DNA of 42,981 nt from Legionellaceae bacterium (GTDB taxonomy: Bacteria > Pseudomonadota > Gammaproteobacteria > Legionellales > Legionellaceae), in NCBI GenBank assembly GCA_947474165.1, contig CANJHO010000012.1:1-42981 (forward strand). The letters are read 5' to 3'. The translations under genes were made by a program, and so were the position numbers. Position 1 is the first letter of the stretch; every line of letters starts with the position of its first letter. The notes beneath the pieces are model-generated. The model was given only the letters and a program-made list of their open reading frames with translations. It did not search any database and was not told the origin of the DNA. This document shows, in pieces, positions 15,645 to 23,537 of this stretch.

Positions 15645-16229
15645 ATGAGTACATTAATGGTAGTGATGCTGGTGATAGTCGCCCTTGTTTTGTTTTGGGT
15701 GATTGGGATTTACAATCAATTAATCAAATTAATTGAGGCTATCAATAACAATAAGCGACAAATTGATATCCAATTGGATAGGCGCTATAAGGTTTTTGAG
15801 TCTTTAATCGAGGCTGTAAAAAAATACATGGATTATGAAAAAACAACCTTAAAAGACGTGGTGGCGTTACGCAATCAAGCGCAGGCGGCTAAAGCTTCAG
15901 GCGATGATAAAAGTCGGATAGCTGCAGAAGAAGGGATCTCTAAAATTGCATCCGGTTTGAGTGTTGTGTTTGAGCGATATCCAGACTTAAAAGCCAATGA
16001 AAACGTGATGCAATTACAAGAGGAAATTGTGAATACGGAGAATAAATTGGCGTATTCTAAGCAGGCTTATAATGATGGCATCGAGCGGTATGAGGCCAAG
16101 AAAAAATCATTTTTTGAGGCCATGGTGGTGGGTGCCTGCGCTGGCGCATTAAATAAAAGCTTTGAATATTGGGGATTACCGGATGATGCGAGTATTAAAG
16201 CCCATGAAGATTATACGGTAAAATTCTAA
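15645..16229 (+). CDS. lemA: LemA family membrane protein
   Basis: A 194-residue LemA-family protein: one N-terminal membrane helix (LMVVMLVIVALVLFWVIGIY) followed by a helical bundle. Family motifs are IYNQLIKLIEAINNNKRQID, IQLDRRYKVFESLIEAVKKYMDYE, and NTENKLAYSKQAYNDGIERYE. The usual NRYN-like segment near the end is replaced. The function of LemA is unclear; it is frequently encoded next to an HtpX-like protease, as here, with 1 bp between the genes, which suggests the two act together in membrane quality control. ATG 15645 is chosen over 15630 because a GGAGA box lies just upstream of it. Confidence 0.87.
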   Translation: MSTLMVVMLVIVALVLFWVIGIYNQLIKLIEAINNNKRQIDIQLDRRYKVFESLIEAVKKYMDYEKTTLKDVVALRNQAQAAKASGDDKSRIAAEEGISKIASGLSVVFERYPDLKANENVMQLQEEIVNTENKLAYSKQAYNDGIERYEAKKKSFFEAMVVGACAGALNKSFEYWGLPDDASIKAHEDYTVKF

Positions 16230-16230
16230 G

Positions 16231-17256
16231 ATGAGCTTGTCTGATTATCATGCGACGACGGGTGATTGGCGTTTGCAATTACAACGTAATGAACGTAAAA
16301 CCCGTGGTGTGATTGCGACCTTTTTGCTGCTTTATGTGTTTGTTGGTCTCATTGTTGATGTGTTTGTTATACACTCACACAATCCTAGTGTGCCACTCAG
16401 CGCATGCTTTTATGCCTTAATCAGTCTTCACATTGTGCCCTTAGCTACCCTATTATTGGGTGGCGTTGCCGTGATTTCACTCTTTATCACCTATAGCTTT
16501 TATGACCGGATCATGCTGCTAGGCACGGATTCGCATGAAATTACACCGGAAACCGCTAAAAACTTACAGGAAAAGCAACTCTATCATGTTGTTGAAGAAA
16601 TGAAGGTGGCGGCGGGGTTACAGTTTATGCCGAAAGTTTTCATTATCGAGGCGAATTACATGAATGCATTTGCCAGTGGCTATAGTGAAAAATCAGCCAT
16701 GGTGGCGATTACACGTGGTTTAATGGAAAAATTAGATCGTGCAGAAATGCAAGCCGTGATGGCACATGAGCTGAGTCATGTTCGACACCATGATATAAAA
16801 CTAACCTTAATGGTCGCCATTTTGAGCAATATTCTTTTAATGGTGATAGATATGTTATTTTACTCCATGATTTTTAAACGAGATCGTCAGGGAGGCAATG
16901 GATTATTCACGGTAATTTTGATTTTGCGCTATGCATTGCCCCTTCTTACGGTGATATTGGCACTGTTTTTGAGTCGCACGCGAGAATACATGGCGGATGC
17001 CGGCTCCGTTGAATTAATGCGGGATAATGAGCCTATGGCACGCGCATTGCTTAAAATTAATCAAGATCATAAGGACCATGTTGAGCAATATACAACAGAG
17101 TATGGGCAAACACCTCATGAGCAGGTCCGTCATGCCTCATATTTATTTGATCCCTCCGATATTCATCCACTTAGATCATCAGGCAATCCATTTGCGACCC
17201 ATCCTAGTATTCAAAAACGTCTGGAGGCATTGGGTTTTAAGGCTAAACAGCGCTAA
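16231..17256 (+). CDS. M48-family membrane zinc metalloprotease, HtpX-like
   Basis: A 341-residue inner-membrane protease. Two hydrophobic segments (about 27-48 and 60-90) precede the catalytic domain. The zinc site is AVMAHELSHVRHHD, containing HExxH, with the third ligand Glu in TREYMADAGSVELM. Two further hydrophobic segments lie between them (about 190-215 and 225-250). The layout matches the HtpX/M48B type, but the N-terminal cytosolic extension of about 25 residues and pairing with LemA mark it as the LemA-linked subgroup rather than the classical heat-shock HtpX. It would degrade misfolded membrane proteins. It follows lemA directly and is probably co-transcribed. Confidence 0.88.
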   Translation: MSLSDYHATTGDWRLQLQRNERKTRGVIATFLLLYVFVGLIVDVFVIHSHNPSVPLSACFYALISLHIVPLATLLLGGVAVISLFITYSFYDRIMLLGTDSHEITPETAKNLQEKQLYHVVEEMKVAAGLQFMPKVFIIEANYMNAFASGYSEKSAMVAITRGLMEKLDRAEMQAVMAHELSHVRHHDIKLTLMVAILSNILLMVIDMLFYSMIFKRDRQGGNGLFTVILILRYALPLLTVILALFLSRTREYMADAGSVELMRDNEPMARALLKINQDHKDHVEQYTTEYGQTPHEQVRHASYLFDPSDIHPLRSSGNPFATHPSIQKRLEALGFKAKQR

Positions 17257-17375
17257 CGAGTATCGCTTCCATTTGGTTTTTAACGCAATAATAACACATA
17301 TGGTGTTTTTTATGACCGATTGTAGTATAGTGTAGCCCATTGCCGTGGGTTATAAAATTTTTGTGGCATTATTGG

Positions 17376-17434
17376 TTGACATGTAAATTAACCCGGTTTA
17401 AATTGTATTGACAAATGATTAACCGGGTTAATAA
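17376..17434 (+). promoter_or_regulatory. promoter with inverted-repeat operator of the AAA ATPase gene
   Basis: The arms ATTAACCCGGTT and AACCGGGTTAAT (about 17387-17398 and 17420-17431) are perfect inverted copies. Two TTGACA hexamers occur, at 17376-17381 and 17408-17413, and each arm falls in the spacer after one of them. TAAATT at 17399-17404 is a possible -10 for the first. The right arm ends three bases before the GTG start, leaving no ribosome binding site, so translation may be leaderless or regulated. The geometry fits autorepression (inference). Confidence 0.6.
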
Positions 17435-18718
17435 GTGAATGATCAGCTCATTGCTTTGATTTATCAAGCCAATCCTTGGATCAAAAATAAAGCCGTGCAA
17501 ATGGTTGGTCCGGATTATATCACCCGGTTGCAAACCAGTACTTTGTTGCTTAGCGAGTGGGATGCGCTTTGTTTGGTTTTGGTTGGACCAAGACAGGCCG
17601 GAAAAACGACGCTCGCAAAATTTATTGCACAAACACTTATTCAGCAAGGTCGTTTTGAAGCGTTACTTTATTTGAATTGTGATTTGCTGGAAATAAGGCG
17701 TTGGTTGACTAGTCCGTTGTTTATTCAAGAGGCTATGAATCAGTTTGAATTGAGCAATCCAATTATTTTGATTGATGAAGTTCAACGTTTAGAGAGTCCA
17801 GGCTTGCTTTTAAAGGCATGTATTGATTTAAAATTGCCGATTAAATTGATAGCAACAGGCTCATCTCAATTGGAGTTGAAGAGCAAAGTTCAAGAATTTA
17901 TGACAGGTCGTCATATAGAATCGCTGGTGCTTCCCTTAAGTTACAAAGAAATGGGTCAGATGGATTTATCAACGGTTATTTTTGGTTGTTATCCTGCCGT
18001 GGTTAAAGCATCAGTAAAAACCATGTTGCTGCGACAGATATATCAAGATTATATTGCTAAAGATATTATTGAAATTCTCAAAGTGGGCAAGCCTGACGCC
18101 ATGCAAAAATTACTGACATTGATAGCTCATGGTTCAGGGCAATTGGTGAACTATAATCAACTTGCAACGGATTGTTTGGTTTCCGCATCTACAATTCAGA
18201 ATTATTTATCCATTCTAGAATATACGTATACTTTGGTAAGAATTACGCCTTATGTAGGCAATAAACGAAAAGAAATCACGAGCAATCCAATTTTTTATTT
18301 CATTGATAATGGATTTAGAAATCAAGCATTGCATAATTTATCAACGTTATTAGATCTTCGGCAAGATGTTGGTTTATTGATTCAAAGTGCTGTATTTCAA
18401 GAAATATATAAATTTAAGACACAATATTTCCAAGATTTTTCTATCCATTTTTGGCGTACTCAAAGTGGCGCTGAAGTAGATTTTGTGATTGATAAGCATG
18501 ATGCTTGTATTATCCCAATTGAGGTAAAATTCAGATCAATGAGTCGTCCTGTGATAAGTCGATCCTTTCGTTCATTTATCGAGGCTTATCAACCACGACA
18601 TGGATTTTTTATTACAAAAGATTTTAATGCAATAGTCAGTGTGCATGGCTGTGACATCCAATTTATTTCATTTTCTAAACTTTATATTTTATTAGAGAAG
18701 CTAGCCTTGATTCTTTAA
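17435..18718 (+). CDS. AAA ATPase with DUF4143 domain
   Basis: A 427-residue ATPase of the AAA_14/DUF4143 family. Walker A is VGPRQAGKTTLAKFI (about 49-63) and Walker B is NPIILIDEVQRLESPG. The sensor-like segment KLIATGSSQLELKSK follows. The C-terminal DUF4143 part begins near residue 190 and includes a winged-helix-like stretch (QLATDCLVSASTIQNYLSILE) and a nuclease-like fold end, FWRTQSGAEVDFVIDKHD...IPIEVKF, with the D/E-x-K pattern of PD-(D/E)xK enzymes. Cellular role is unknown; such genes are scattered and mobile in prokaryotes. It starts with GTG directly after the operator. It has no operon partners and its flanks show no synteny with htpX or ftsB, so it is probably an insertion. Confidence 0.85.
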   Translation: MNDQLIALIYQANPWIKNKAVQMVGPDYITRLQTSTLLLSEWDALCLVLVGPRQAGKTTLAKFIAQTLIQQGRFEALLYLNCDLLEIRRWLTSPLFIQEAMNQFELSNPIILIDEVQRLESPGLLLKACIDLKLPIKLIATGSSQLELKSKVQEFMTGRHIESLVLPLSYKEMGQMDLSTVIFGCYPAVVKASVKTMLLRQIYQDYIAKDIIEILKVGKPDAMQKLLTLIAHGSGQLVNYNQLATDCLVSASTIQNYLSILEYTYTLVRITPYVGNKRKEITSNPIFYFIDNGFRNQALHNLSTLLDLRQDVGLLIQSAVFQEIYKFKTQYFQDFSIHFWRTQSGAEVDFVIDKHDACIIPIEVKFRSMSRPVISRSFRSFIEAYQPRHGFFITKDFNAIVSVHGCDIQFISFSKLYILLEKLALIL

Positions 18719-18824
18719 TCCATGCCGAATTTTTAGGGTGGGAATTACTGGCGCCTTCCTGAAAAACTTCATTTTGTGCTCGTTGGCAGTATATAATAGG
18801 TGAACGTTACTACCAGGTTGAATC

Positions 18825-19100
18825 ATGCGCCCCCTTTTTATTTTTCTATTGATAGCGCTGCTGGGTTTGCAATACAAGTTATGGTTAGGCGATGGAAGTG
18901 TCCGGGAGTGGTTGCATCTTGAAAATAAATTAGGGGTTGAGGAGCAAGATAATAAGCAATTAGCCGCGCGCAATCGGGCGATTGAAGCGGATATTCTTGA
19001 GTTGAAATCAGGCGATCAAGCGTTAGAGGAACAGGCACGTTATGAGTTAGGCATGGTGAAAGAGGGCGAATTATATTATCAATACGATGATAGACCTTGA
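18825..19100 (+). CDS. ftsB: cell division protein FtsB
   Basis: A 91-residue divisome protein. It has one N-terminal membrane helix (LFIFLLIALLGLQYKLWLG), then a periplasmic coiled coil from about residue 30 to 65 (LENKLGVEEQDNKQLAARN), and the conserved end EEQARYELGMVKEGELYYQ. FtsB joins FtsL and FtsQ and helps activate septal peptidoglycan synthesis. TATAAT at 18792-18797 is a plausible -10, with a weak -35. In most gammaproteobacteria ftsB is followed at once by ispD of the MEP isoprenoid pathway; here it is followed by 284 bp of non-coding DNA and then convergent mevalonate-pathway genes. Confidence 0.9.
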   Translation: MRPLFIFLLIALLGLQYKLWLGDGSVREWLHLENKLGVEEQDNKQLAARNRAIEADILELKSGDQALEEQARYELGMVKEGELYYQYDDRP

Positions 19101-19384
19101 GTGTCATCAGCTATTTTTATCAATCAAGTAAAGAGAACGGAATTGCCCATAAGTTTTTTACAAATACTAAACATTGATCTTCATTGTGTAAAAATATTCC
19201 ACTGATCCAGTCTTTGTCAGTTAAATAGGCTAATTTTCTTCATCCGCGAAAATCTTGATCTAAAACCGTACTACTTGTGACTATCCTAATCGGCGGCCAT
19301 TAAAAACTCGTCCAAAATGGAATATAGCTTCGTCTAAATTGGAAAGCAGCGGATTTTGCTGATGATTTTGTTTTAATGAAATGA
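19101..19384. other. gene-free scar after ftsB, where ispD usually lies
   Basis: No open frame of note is present. The segment is AT-rich at its start. Near 19290-19345 it contains GGCGGCCATTAAAAACTCGT followed by CCAAAATGGA, and CGTC-AAATTGGA recurs about 25 bp later. This looks like the terminal repeats of an IS21-type element, an impression from pattern only. It may be the remnant of a deletion or insertion that removed ispD. Confidence 0.35.
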
Positions 19385-20275
19385 TTAAAACAAGCCAATT
19401 GCTGTATGGGTCATGGTGATTTCAGGCGGTGTTTTTTCCCACAGGCTGACAACATAGCCCCCGCCTCCTGAGCCAGTGGGTTTAACAGCGATGGCCCCAG
19501 CATTTAATAAACTTTGCATGTGTTGTTGTAAACTCTCACTCACGAGCCCCCATTGTTGAAAACAATCGGCGGCCTTATTGATGGCATCGGCAAGCATCAT
19601 TAGGGCGGTTGGCGTTTTATCTGCCAGTGCACATTGCGCCTGAACCACACAATCTGCCATTTGTAGATCGATTTGTGCAGCACGGGTTTTATCGTCCTGC
19701 CACAGTGATTGGACTTTTTGAATACAATGCGAGGTAATGCCTATTTGTCCACAGGAGGACAACAACCATCGAGGCTGCCAAGTTTGTTGAAGGGGGCTAA
19801 AGGTGCCTTGTTTAAAATAAACCCCTGTGGTGGCGGCGACGCCTGCAATATCTAGACCACTGCTTTGACCATGAAACAAATTTTCAAGTTGTCTTGCAAA
19901 ACCATGAATGTCAGGGTCTTCTAAAAGACCCTGATTTGCAAACCAACGCGCTGTGGCGACGCACAAGGCTGCAGAGGCTCCCATTCCAACGCCCACAGGA
20001 ATGGTGCTATGAAGATTAAAATGCCCACTTAAGCTGTTGATCGAACGCCCTAAAATTTGCATGCCTTGTTCGAGCACGCTCCAAAATAAAAGGTGGGTAT
20101 CAGCCCCACTTTCGCCCTCATAGGTTGCATTTAATTCAGAAGTCGATGGTTGGTAACTCAATGTTAATTGTTTTTCATTAATGGGGAAGACCAGGGCACC
20201 ATGACCTCTGATGACGGCATGTTCACCGGCTAAAATCCATTTTCCATGGGTGGTTGTTATAAAATCATAAGACAT
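19385..20275 (-). CDS. mvk: mevalonate kinase
   Basis: A 296-residue GHMP-superfamily kinase that phosphorylates mevalonate to 5-phosphomevalonate. The three family motifs are visible: THGKWILAGEHAVIRGHGAL at the N-terminus, the ATP-binding loop PVGVGMGASAALCVA, and the C-terminal GAIAVKPTGSGGGGYVVSLW. The segment ENLFHGQSSGLDIAGV, with the catalytic Asp, is specific for mevalonate kinase rather than homoserine or galactokinase. It overlaps the end of mvaD by 11 bp and is the last gene of a pal-cpoB-queE-mvaD-mvk run on the minus strand. No terminator was recognised downstream. Confidence 0.88.
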   Translation of the reverse strand: MSYDFITTTHGKWILAGEHAVIRGHGALVFPINEKQLTLSYQPSTSELNATYEGESGADTHLLFWSVLEQGMQILGRSINSLSGHFNLHSTIPVGVGMGASAALCVATARWFANQGLLEDPDIHGFARQLENLFHGQSSGLDIAGVAATTGVYFKQGTFSPLQQTWQPRWLLSSCGQIGITSHCIQKVQSLWQDDKTRAAQIDLQMADCVVQAQCALADKTPTALMMLADAINKAADCFQQWGLVSESLQQHMQSLLNAGAIAVKPTGSGGGGYVVSLWEKTPPEITMTHTAIGLF

Positions 20276-21212
20276 CGTACTGGCCTAGCAAGTGTTCTTG
20301 TTTAAATTTGAAGGCCATGTCAGCTTGGTCGAGGCGGTAGAGTAGGTGAATATTGGGACCCGCATCCATGGTGATAATGGGACCATCGCCTTCGCGCTCC
20401 CATAACGCTTGTAAGTTCATTAATACCGCATCACTTTGCTCGGTCATGTAGGAAAATGGGGATTCACAGGTTGAAAACAACTGATGTAAATCCTGAAATT
20501 CTCGCCAGCATATTTGATAGGCACTTTTCCAATCCTGCGCAACAAGATCATTGAGTAGTGTTTTTAAATTTTCTTCAGCACGGTGTGCGCGGGTTTTATA
20601 AAGAGGGCTCGTTTGAATGCGCCGGTGGGCCTCACTAGAAGATACCTTTTTTTCAGCATGACTAATCACAATGACTTGGTGGAGCAATTCTTGATAGGGT
20701 AACTCGATGACCCTCACTGTCTCATCTTCCCACAAGGCCCAAGGTGAAAAAAAAGAACGGCAGGATGAGCCTGAACCCAATCGACTTAATTGGGCTTGTG
20801 TTTCAATGGAGGGGGGTGGGGTATGTGTTAATTCGCTTAAGGCGGTGATTGCACATTTGGTTAGCGCCGCAAAGCTTGAGGCGGAGCTTGCCAAGCCACT
20901 GCTATGAGGAAAATTATTGTTCGATCGCACAATAAAAGCACCGGTATAATTTGCTCGTATTTTTAAATAAGACAGGTGGTTTAAGAATCGTTCTTGAGCT
21001 GCAGTGGATAAAGTAAATGGGGCGGCTCCCGGAATATCTAAGGGTTTCCATCGGTCTTTATTTCCAGCGCATGCTTCTAATAGGACATGACTTAATAGGT
21101 GGTTTAGTGTGTAAGACAGGGATGGGTTGATGGGGGTGTTGGTTTCACTGTCTTTTTTCCCCATGTATTTAATCAGTGCAATATTAGAGGGGGCTTGTGC
21201 AAACCACTGCAT
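20265..21212 (-). CDS. mvaD: diphosphomevalonate decarboxylase
   Basis: A 315-residue GHMP-type enzyme that converts diphosphomevalonate to isopentenyl diphosphate. Motifs are APSNIALIKYMGKKD (substrate-binding Lys), NPSLSYTLN, the ATP loop NNFPHSSGLASSASSFAALT, SRLGSGSSCRSFFSPWALW and the end ITMDAGPNIHLLY with the catalytic Asp. The SGSSCRSFF and DAGPN motifs set it apart from the kinases. The ATG at 21212 is chosen because AAGGAG precedes it by 7 bases; the open frame extends upstream to 21260, but that part overlaps queE and is not family sequence. With the kinase genes in the window it supports a complete lower mevalonate pathway. Confidence 0.9.
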   Translation of the reverse strand: MQWFAQAPSNIALIKYMGKKDSETNTPINPSLSYTLNHLLSHVLLEACAGNKDRWKPLDIPGAAPFTLSTAAQERFLNHLSYLKIRANYTGAFIVRSNNNFPHSSGLASSASSFAALTKCAITALSELTHTPPPSIETQAQLSRLGSGSSCRSFFSPWALWEDETVRVIELPYQELLHQVIVISHAEKKVSSSEAHRRIQTSPLYKTRAHRAEENLKTLLNDLVAQDWKSAYQICWREFQDLHQLFSTCESPFSYMTEQSDAVLMNLQALWEREGDGPIITMDAGPNIHLLYRLDQADMAFKFKQEHLLGQYDVL

Positions 21213-21240
21213 TGGTTTTCTCCTTGTCAGTCGCATGGCT

Positions 21241-21894
21241 TTAATGCCCAGGAGCATCATTCCATAATAGTTTATGTAGTTGTAATTGGAAGCGCACCGG
21301 TAGTTTATCTTCTAGGATCCAATTGGCCAGTAGCGTTGGATCTAATTGTCCAAAGCTCGGTGAAAAAAGTAGGTGGGCGCGCTCGGCTAATTGATGCTCG
21401 GCTATCTGTTGAATGGCCCATTGATAATCTTCACGGTTACAGAGAACAAATTTAACTTGATCGCTTCGCTTAAGGAAAGGAATATTAGACAATTTATTCT
21501 TATCACATTCGCCTGAGGCAGGGGTTTTTAAATCCATGACGATCATGACGCGCTGATCAACGGCCGCAATATCCCGTGCACCACTGGTTTCTAGTGAAAC
21601 CAAGTGTCTTTTATCGCACAGCTGTTTTAGCAAGGCAATACAGCCTGGTTGGGCTAATGGTTCGCCGCCCGTAACACAAACGTGTGGGCATTCGAATGCG
21701 GCCACTTGTGTGAGGATGTTATCGATGGGGAGTAAGGTGCCACCATGAAAAGCATAGGCCGTATCGCAATATTGACAACGCAAAGGACATCCCGTTAATC
21801 GAACAAAAACAGTGGGCAGGCCCACTGTTGTCGATTCACCTTGCAAGGAATGAAAAATTTCAGTAATGCGTAACGTGTCGTTGAATCGTTTCAT
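21241..21894 (-). CDS. queE: 7-carboxy-7-deazaguanine synthase QueE
   Basis: A 217-residue radical-SAM enzyme of queuosine/7-deazaguanine synthesis that contracts the ring of carboxytetrahydropterin. The cluster-binding motif is CPLRCQYCDTAYAF, of the CxxxCxxC type. It begins with the QueE-specific ITEIFHSLQGESTTVGLPTVFVR and has the SAM-binding VCVTGGEPLAQP, ETSGA and IVMDLKTPASGE. The 217-residue length fits the short QueE type. Its start overlaps the cpoB stop by one base. Linkage of queE to pal-cpoB is common in gammaproteobacteria. Confidence 0.93.
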   Translation of the reverse strand: MKRFNDTLRITEIFHSLQGESTTVGLPTVFVRLTGCPLRCQYCDTAYAFHGGTLLPIDNILTQVAAFECPHVCVTGGEPLAQPGCIALLKQLCDKRHLVSLETSGARDIAAVDQRVMIVMDLKTPASGECDKNKLSNIPFLKRSDQVKFVLCNREDYQWAIQQIAEHQLAERAHLLFSPSFGQLDPTLLANWILEDKLPVRFQLQLHKLLWNDAPGH

Positions 21895-22802
21895 TAGCTT
21901 GTTAAGGCATCCAATTTGGCTTTTGCAAGTTGTGCTGTATTGGTATTAGGATAATTTTTCACAACTTGTTGTAGCCGGTCAATGGCCTCTTGTTTTTTTC
22001 CGGAGGCAGCTAAAGCATATCCAATTTTCAATTGGCTAGCTGCCGCTTTAGTTGAGGCGGGGAACTGTTGCAGCACGACTTCAAAATGTTGAATGGCTTC
22101 GGGGTAACTTTTTTTAACCAGGTGGATTTCACCAAGCCAATATTCTGCGTTGGCGGTATATCCGCCTTGGGGATGAAGTGCTACAAAGGTTTGCATGGCC
22201 GATAGGGCGTCATCGAAGCGTTTGTTTTTTACTAATTCATAGGCGGCAAGATAACTGATTTGTTCATCCGCCGGGTTATTGCGTCCTGGGTTATTCATCA
22301 CAGGGGTTATCAGGGCGGTTTGAGGTTTGGCCGAGGGCAATGGATTGATGGGGGTTGGGGATCTTGCTGGCACAATCGACAAGCCATTGGTTGGGGGATT
22401 TTGTGCAATTTTAGCTGGGGCATTCGGCAGGCGAGCATCCAAATCTTTATAAAAGGCCAATTGTTGCTGTTGCAACAATTTTAGATCATGGGCTTGCACT
22501 TCCAGCTGACCCCGAAGTTCTTGAATATCTTGTTGCAGGCCTTGGACTTTGTCCAATAGGGATGCATTATTACCACTGCTTTTAAGTGGATTTGTTTCGA
22601 GGTTGTCATTGGCCAGTGCAGTTTCTTCATCATTACCGTAATCGCGGTTTTGTGTTTTGACAACAGGCGACTCTAGAGCCGCCTGTTGTTCATCAAGAAG
22701 AGCATAGTTTTCACTGTCATCTACTACGGGTGCTTCAGAAAACGCACTGAAGGGCAGTAGGCATGCGATGCACGCAACAAGAAGGAAACGTTGTTTTATC
22801 AT
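21894..22802 (-). CDS. cpoB: CpoB (YbgF) periplasmic TPR protein of the Tol-Pal system
   Basis: A 302-residue periplasmic protein. Residues 1-22 are a signal peptide (FLLVACIACLLPFSAFS). A coiled coil follows at about 83-122 (LLDKVQGLQQDIQELRGQLEV), the trimerising part of CpoB. The C-terminal 120 residues hold three TPR-like repeats, beginning SYLAAYELVKNKRFDDALSA and including YWLGEIHLVKKSYPEAIQHF. CpoB links Tol-Pal function to peptidoglycan synthesis at the septum. The linker (about 40-80) is low-complexity and longer than in E. coli. It overlaps pal by 4 bp (ATGA). No tolQRAB genes are in the window. Confidence 0.9.
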   Translation of the reverse strand: MIKQRFLLVACIACLLPFSAFSEAPVVDDSENYALLDEQQAALESPVVKTQNRDYGNDEETALANDNLETNPLKSSGNNASLLDKVQGLQQDIQELRGQLEVQAHDLKLLQQQQLAFYKDLDARLPNAPAKIAQNPPTNGLSIVPARSPTPINPLPSAKPQTALITPVMNNPGRNNPADEQISYLAAYELVKNKRFDDALSAMQTFVALHPQGGYTANAEYWLGEIHLVKKSYPEAIQHFEVVLQQFPASTKAAASQLKIGYALAASGKKQEAIDRLQQVVKNYPNTNTAQLAKAKLDALTS

Positions 22803-23320
22803 CTGGTCGCCTCATAGGTTAATTCAACTCGTCGATTTTGGGCATGTGACTCTTCATCATGACCGAGATTAGCGGGGCGTTCTTTGCCGTAACTCACCAC
22901 ACGCAATTGTTGATGGCCTACACCGGCCATGCGCATTAATTCTGCGACGGTATTGGCACGACGTTCGCCCAAGGCCACGTTATATTCCCGGCTGCCACGT
23001 TCGTCTGTGTTGCCTGCGATAAGAATGCGCGCGCCTGGGTTTGATTTTAAATAGTTAGCTTGTGCATTGACGGAGGGAATATATTTTTCTGCCAGTGTGC
23101 TGTTGTCATAGCTAAAACGATAAATTTGGTTATGTGGGGCTTGCGTGGTATACATTTCACCATCTTGTTGGCCTGCAAAATGGGTGGATTGACCTAATCC
23201 ATGCGCTTGTGCGCCATTCTCGCCTGCCATTCCATCAGCACTACCCGGTGTTTTTGAACAAGCAGCCAGTATGATCACACTAGCAACAAGCCCTAATTTT
23301 AGAAAAGATCTGGCATTCAT
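22799..23320 (-). CDS. pal: peptidoglycan-associated lipoprotein Pal
   Basis: A 173-residue outer-membrane lipoprotein. The lipobox is ILAAC, placing the lipidated Cys at residue 21. The OmpA-like domain (about 65-170) contains the peptidoglycan-binding motif GNTDERGSREYNVALGERRA and the end VSYGKERPANLGHDEESHAQNRRVELTY. It anchors the outer membrane to peptidoglycan as part of Tol-Pal. An AAGGAG box sits 7 bases before the ATG. It leads the minus-strand run pal-cpoB-queE-mvaD-mvk and is divergent from the giant gene, with 217 bp between. Confidence 0.95.
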   Translation of the reverse strand: MNARSFLKLGLVASVIILAACSKTPGSADGMAGENGAQAHGLGQSTHFAGQQDGEMYTTQAPHNQIYRFSYDNSTLAEKYIPSVNAQANYLKSNPGARILIAGNTDERGSREYNVALGERRANTVAELMRMAGVGHQQLRVVSYGKERPANLGHDEESHAQNRRVELTYEATR

Positions 23321-23460
23321 CTGTTATCTCCTTTTTATTATATAGTCAATCACGGGCACAAGCGTGCCTGATGGCGGCTCATTGTACAATTGTTTTGAAT
23401 TTTTCGCTATGGTTGCCTCATTTTTCGAAGCGTATTTTTTTTTTGCGCTCGCCGATGATT

Positions 23461-23533
23461 TTAACATAAGCGCAATGTTTGTACTATAATCACTAAGAGC
23501 ATTAATTATTCCTTAATAATTAAGGAATAGAAT
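23461..23533 (+). promoter_or_regulatory. promoter region of the giant gene with PmrA-box-like tandem repeat and palindrome
   Basis: TTAACA (23461-23466) and TATAAT (23485-23490) make a good sigma70 pair with an 18-bp spacer. Downstream, ATTAATTAT (23501-23509) and CTTAATAAT (23512-23520) are tandem repeats with an 11-bp period, as in PmrA boxes. TAGAAT at 23528-23533 may be a second -10. The stretch 23507-23529 is also a perfect palindrome with 11-bp arms (TATTCCTTAAT / ATTAAGGAATA) around one base. The sequence CCTTAATAATTAA is shared exactly with the bZIP gene promoter. If the TAGAAT promoter is used, translation would have to start at ATG 23583 rather than 23538. Confidence 0.55.
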
Positions 23534-23537
23534 AAGG

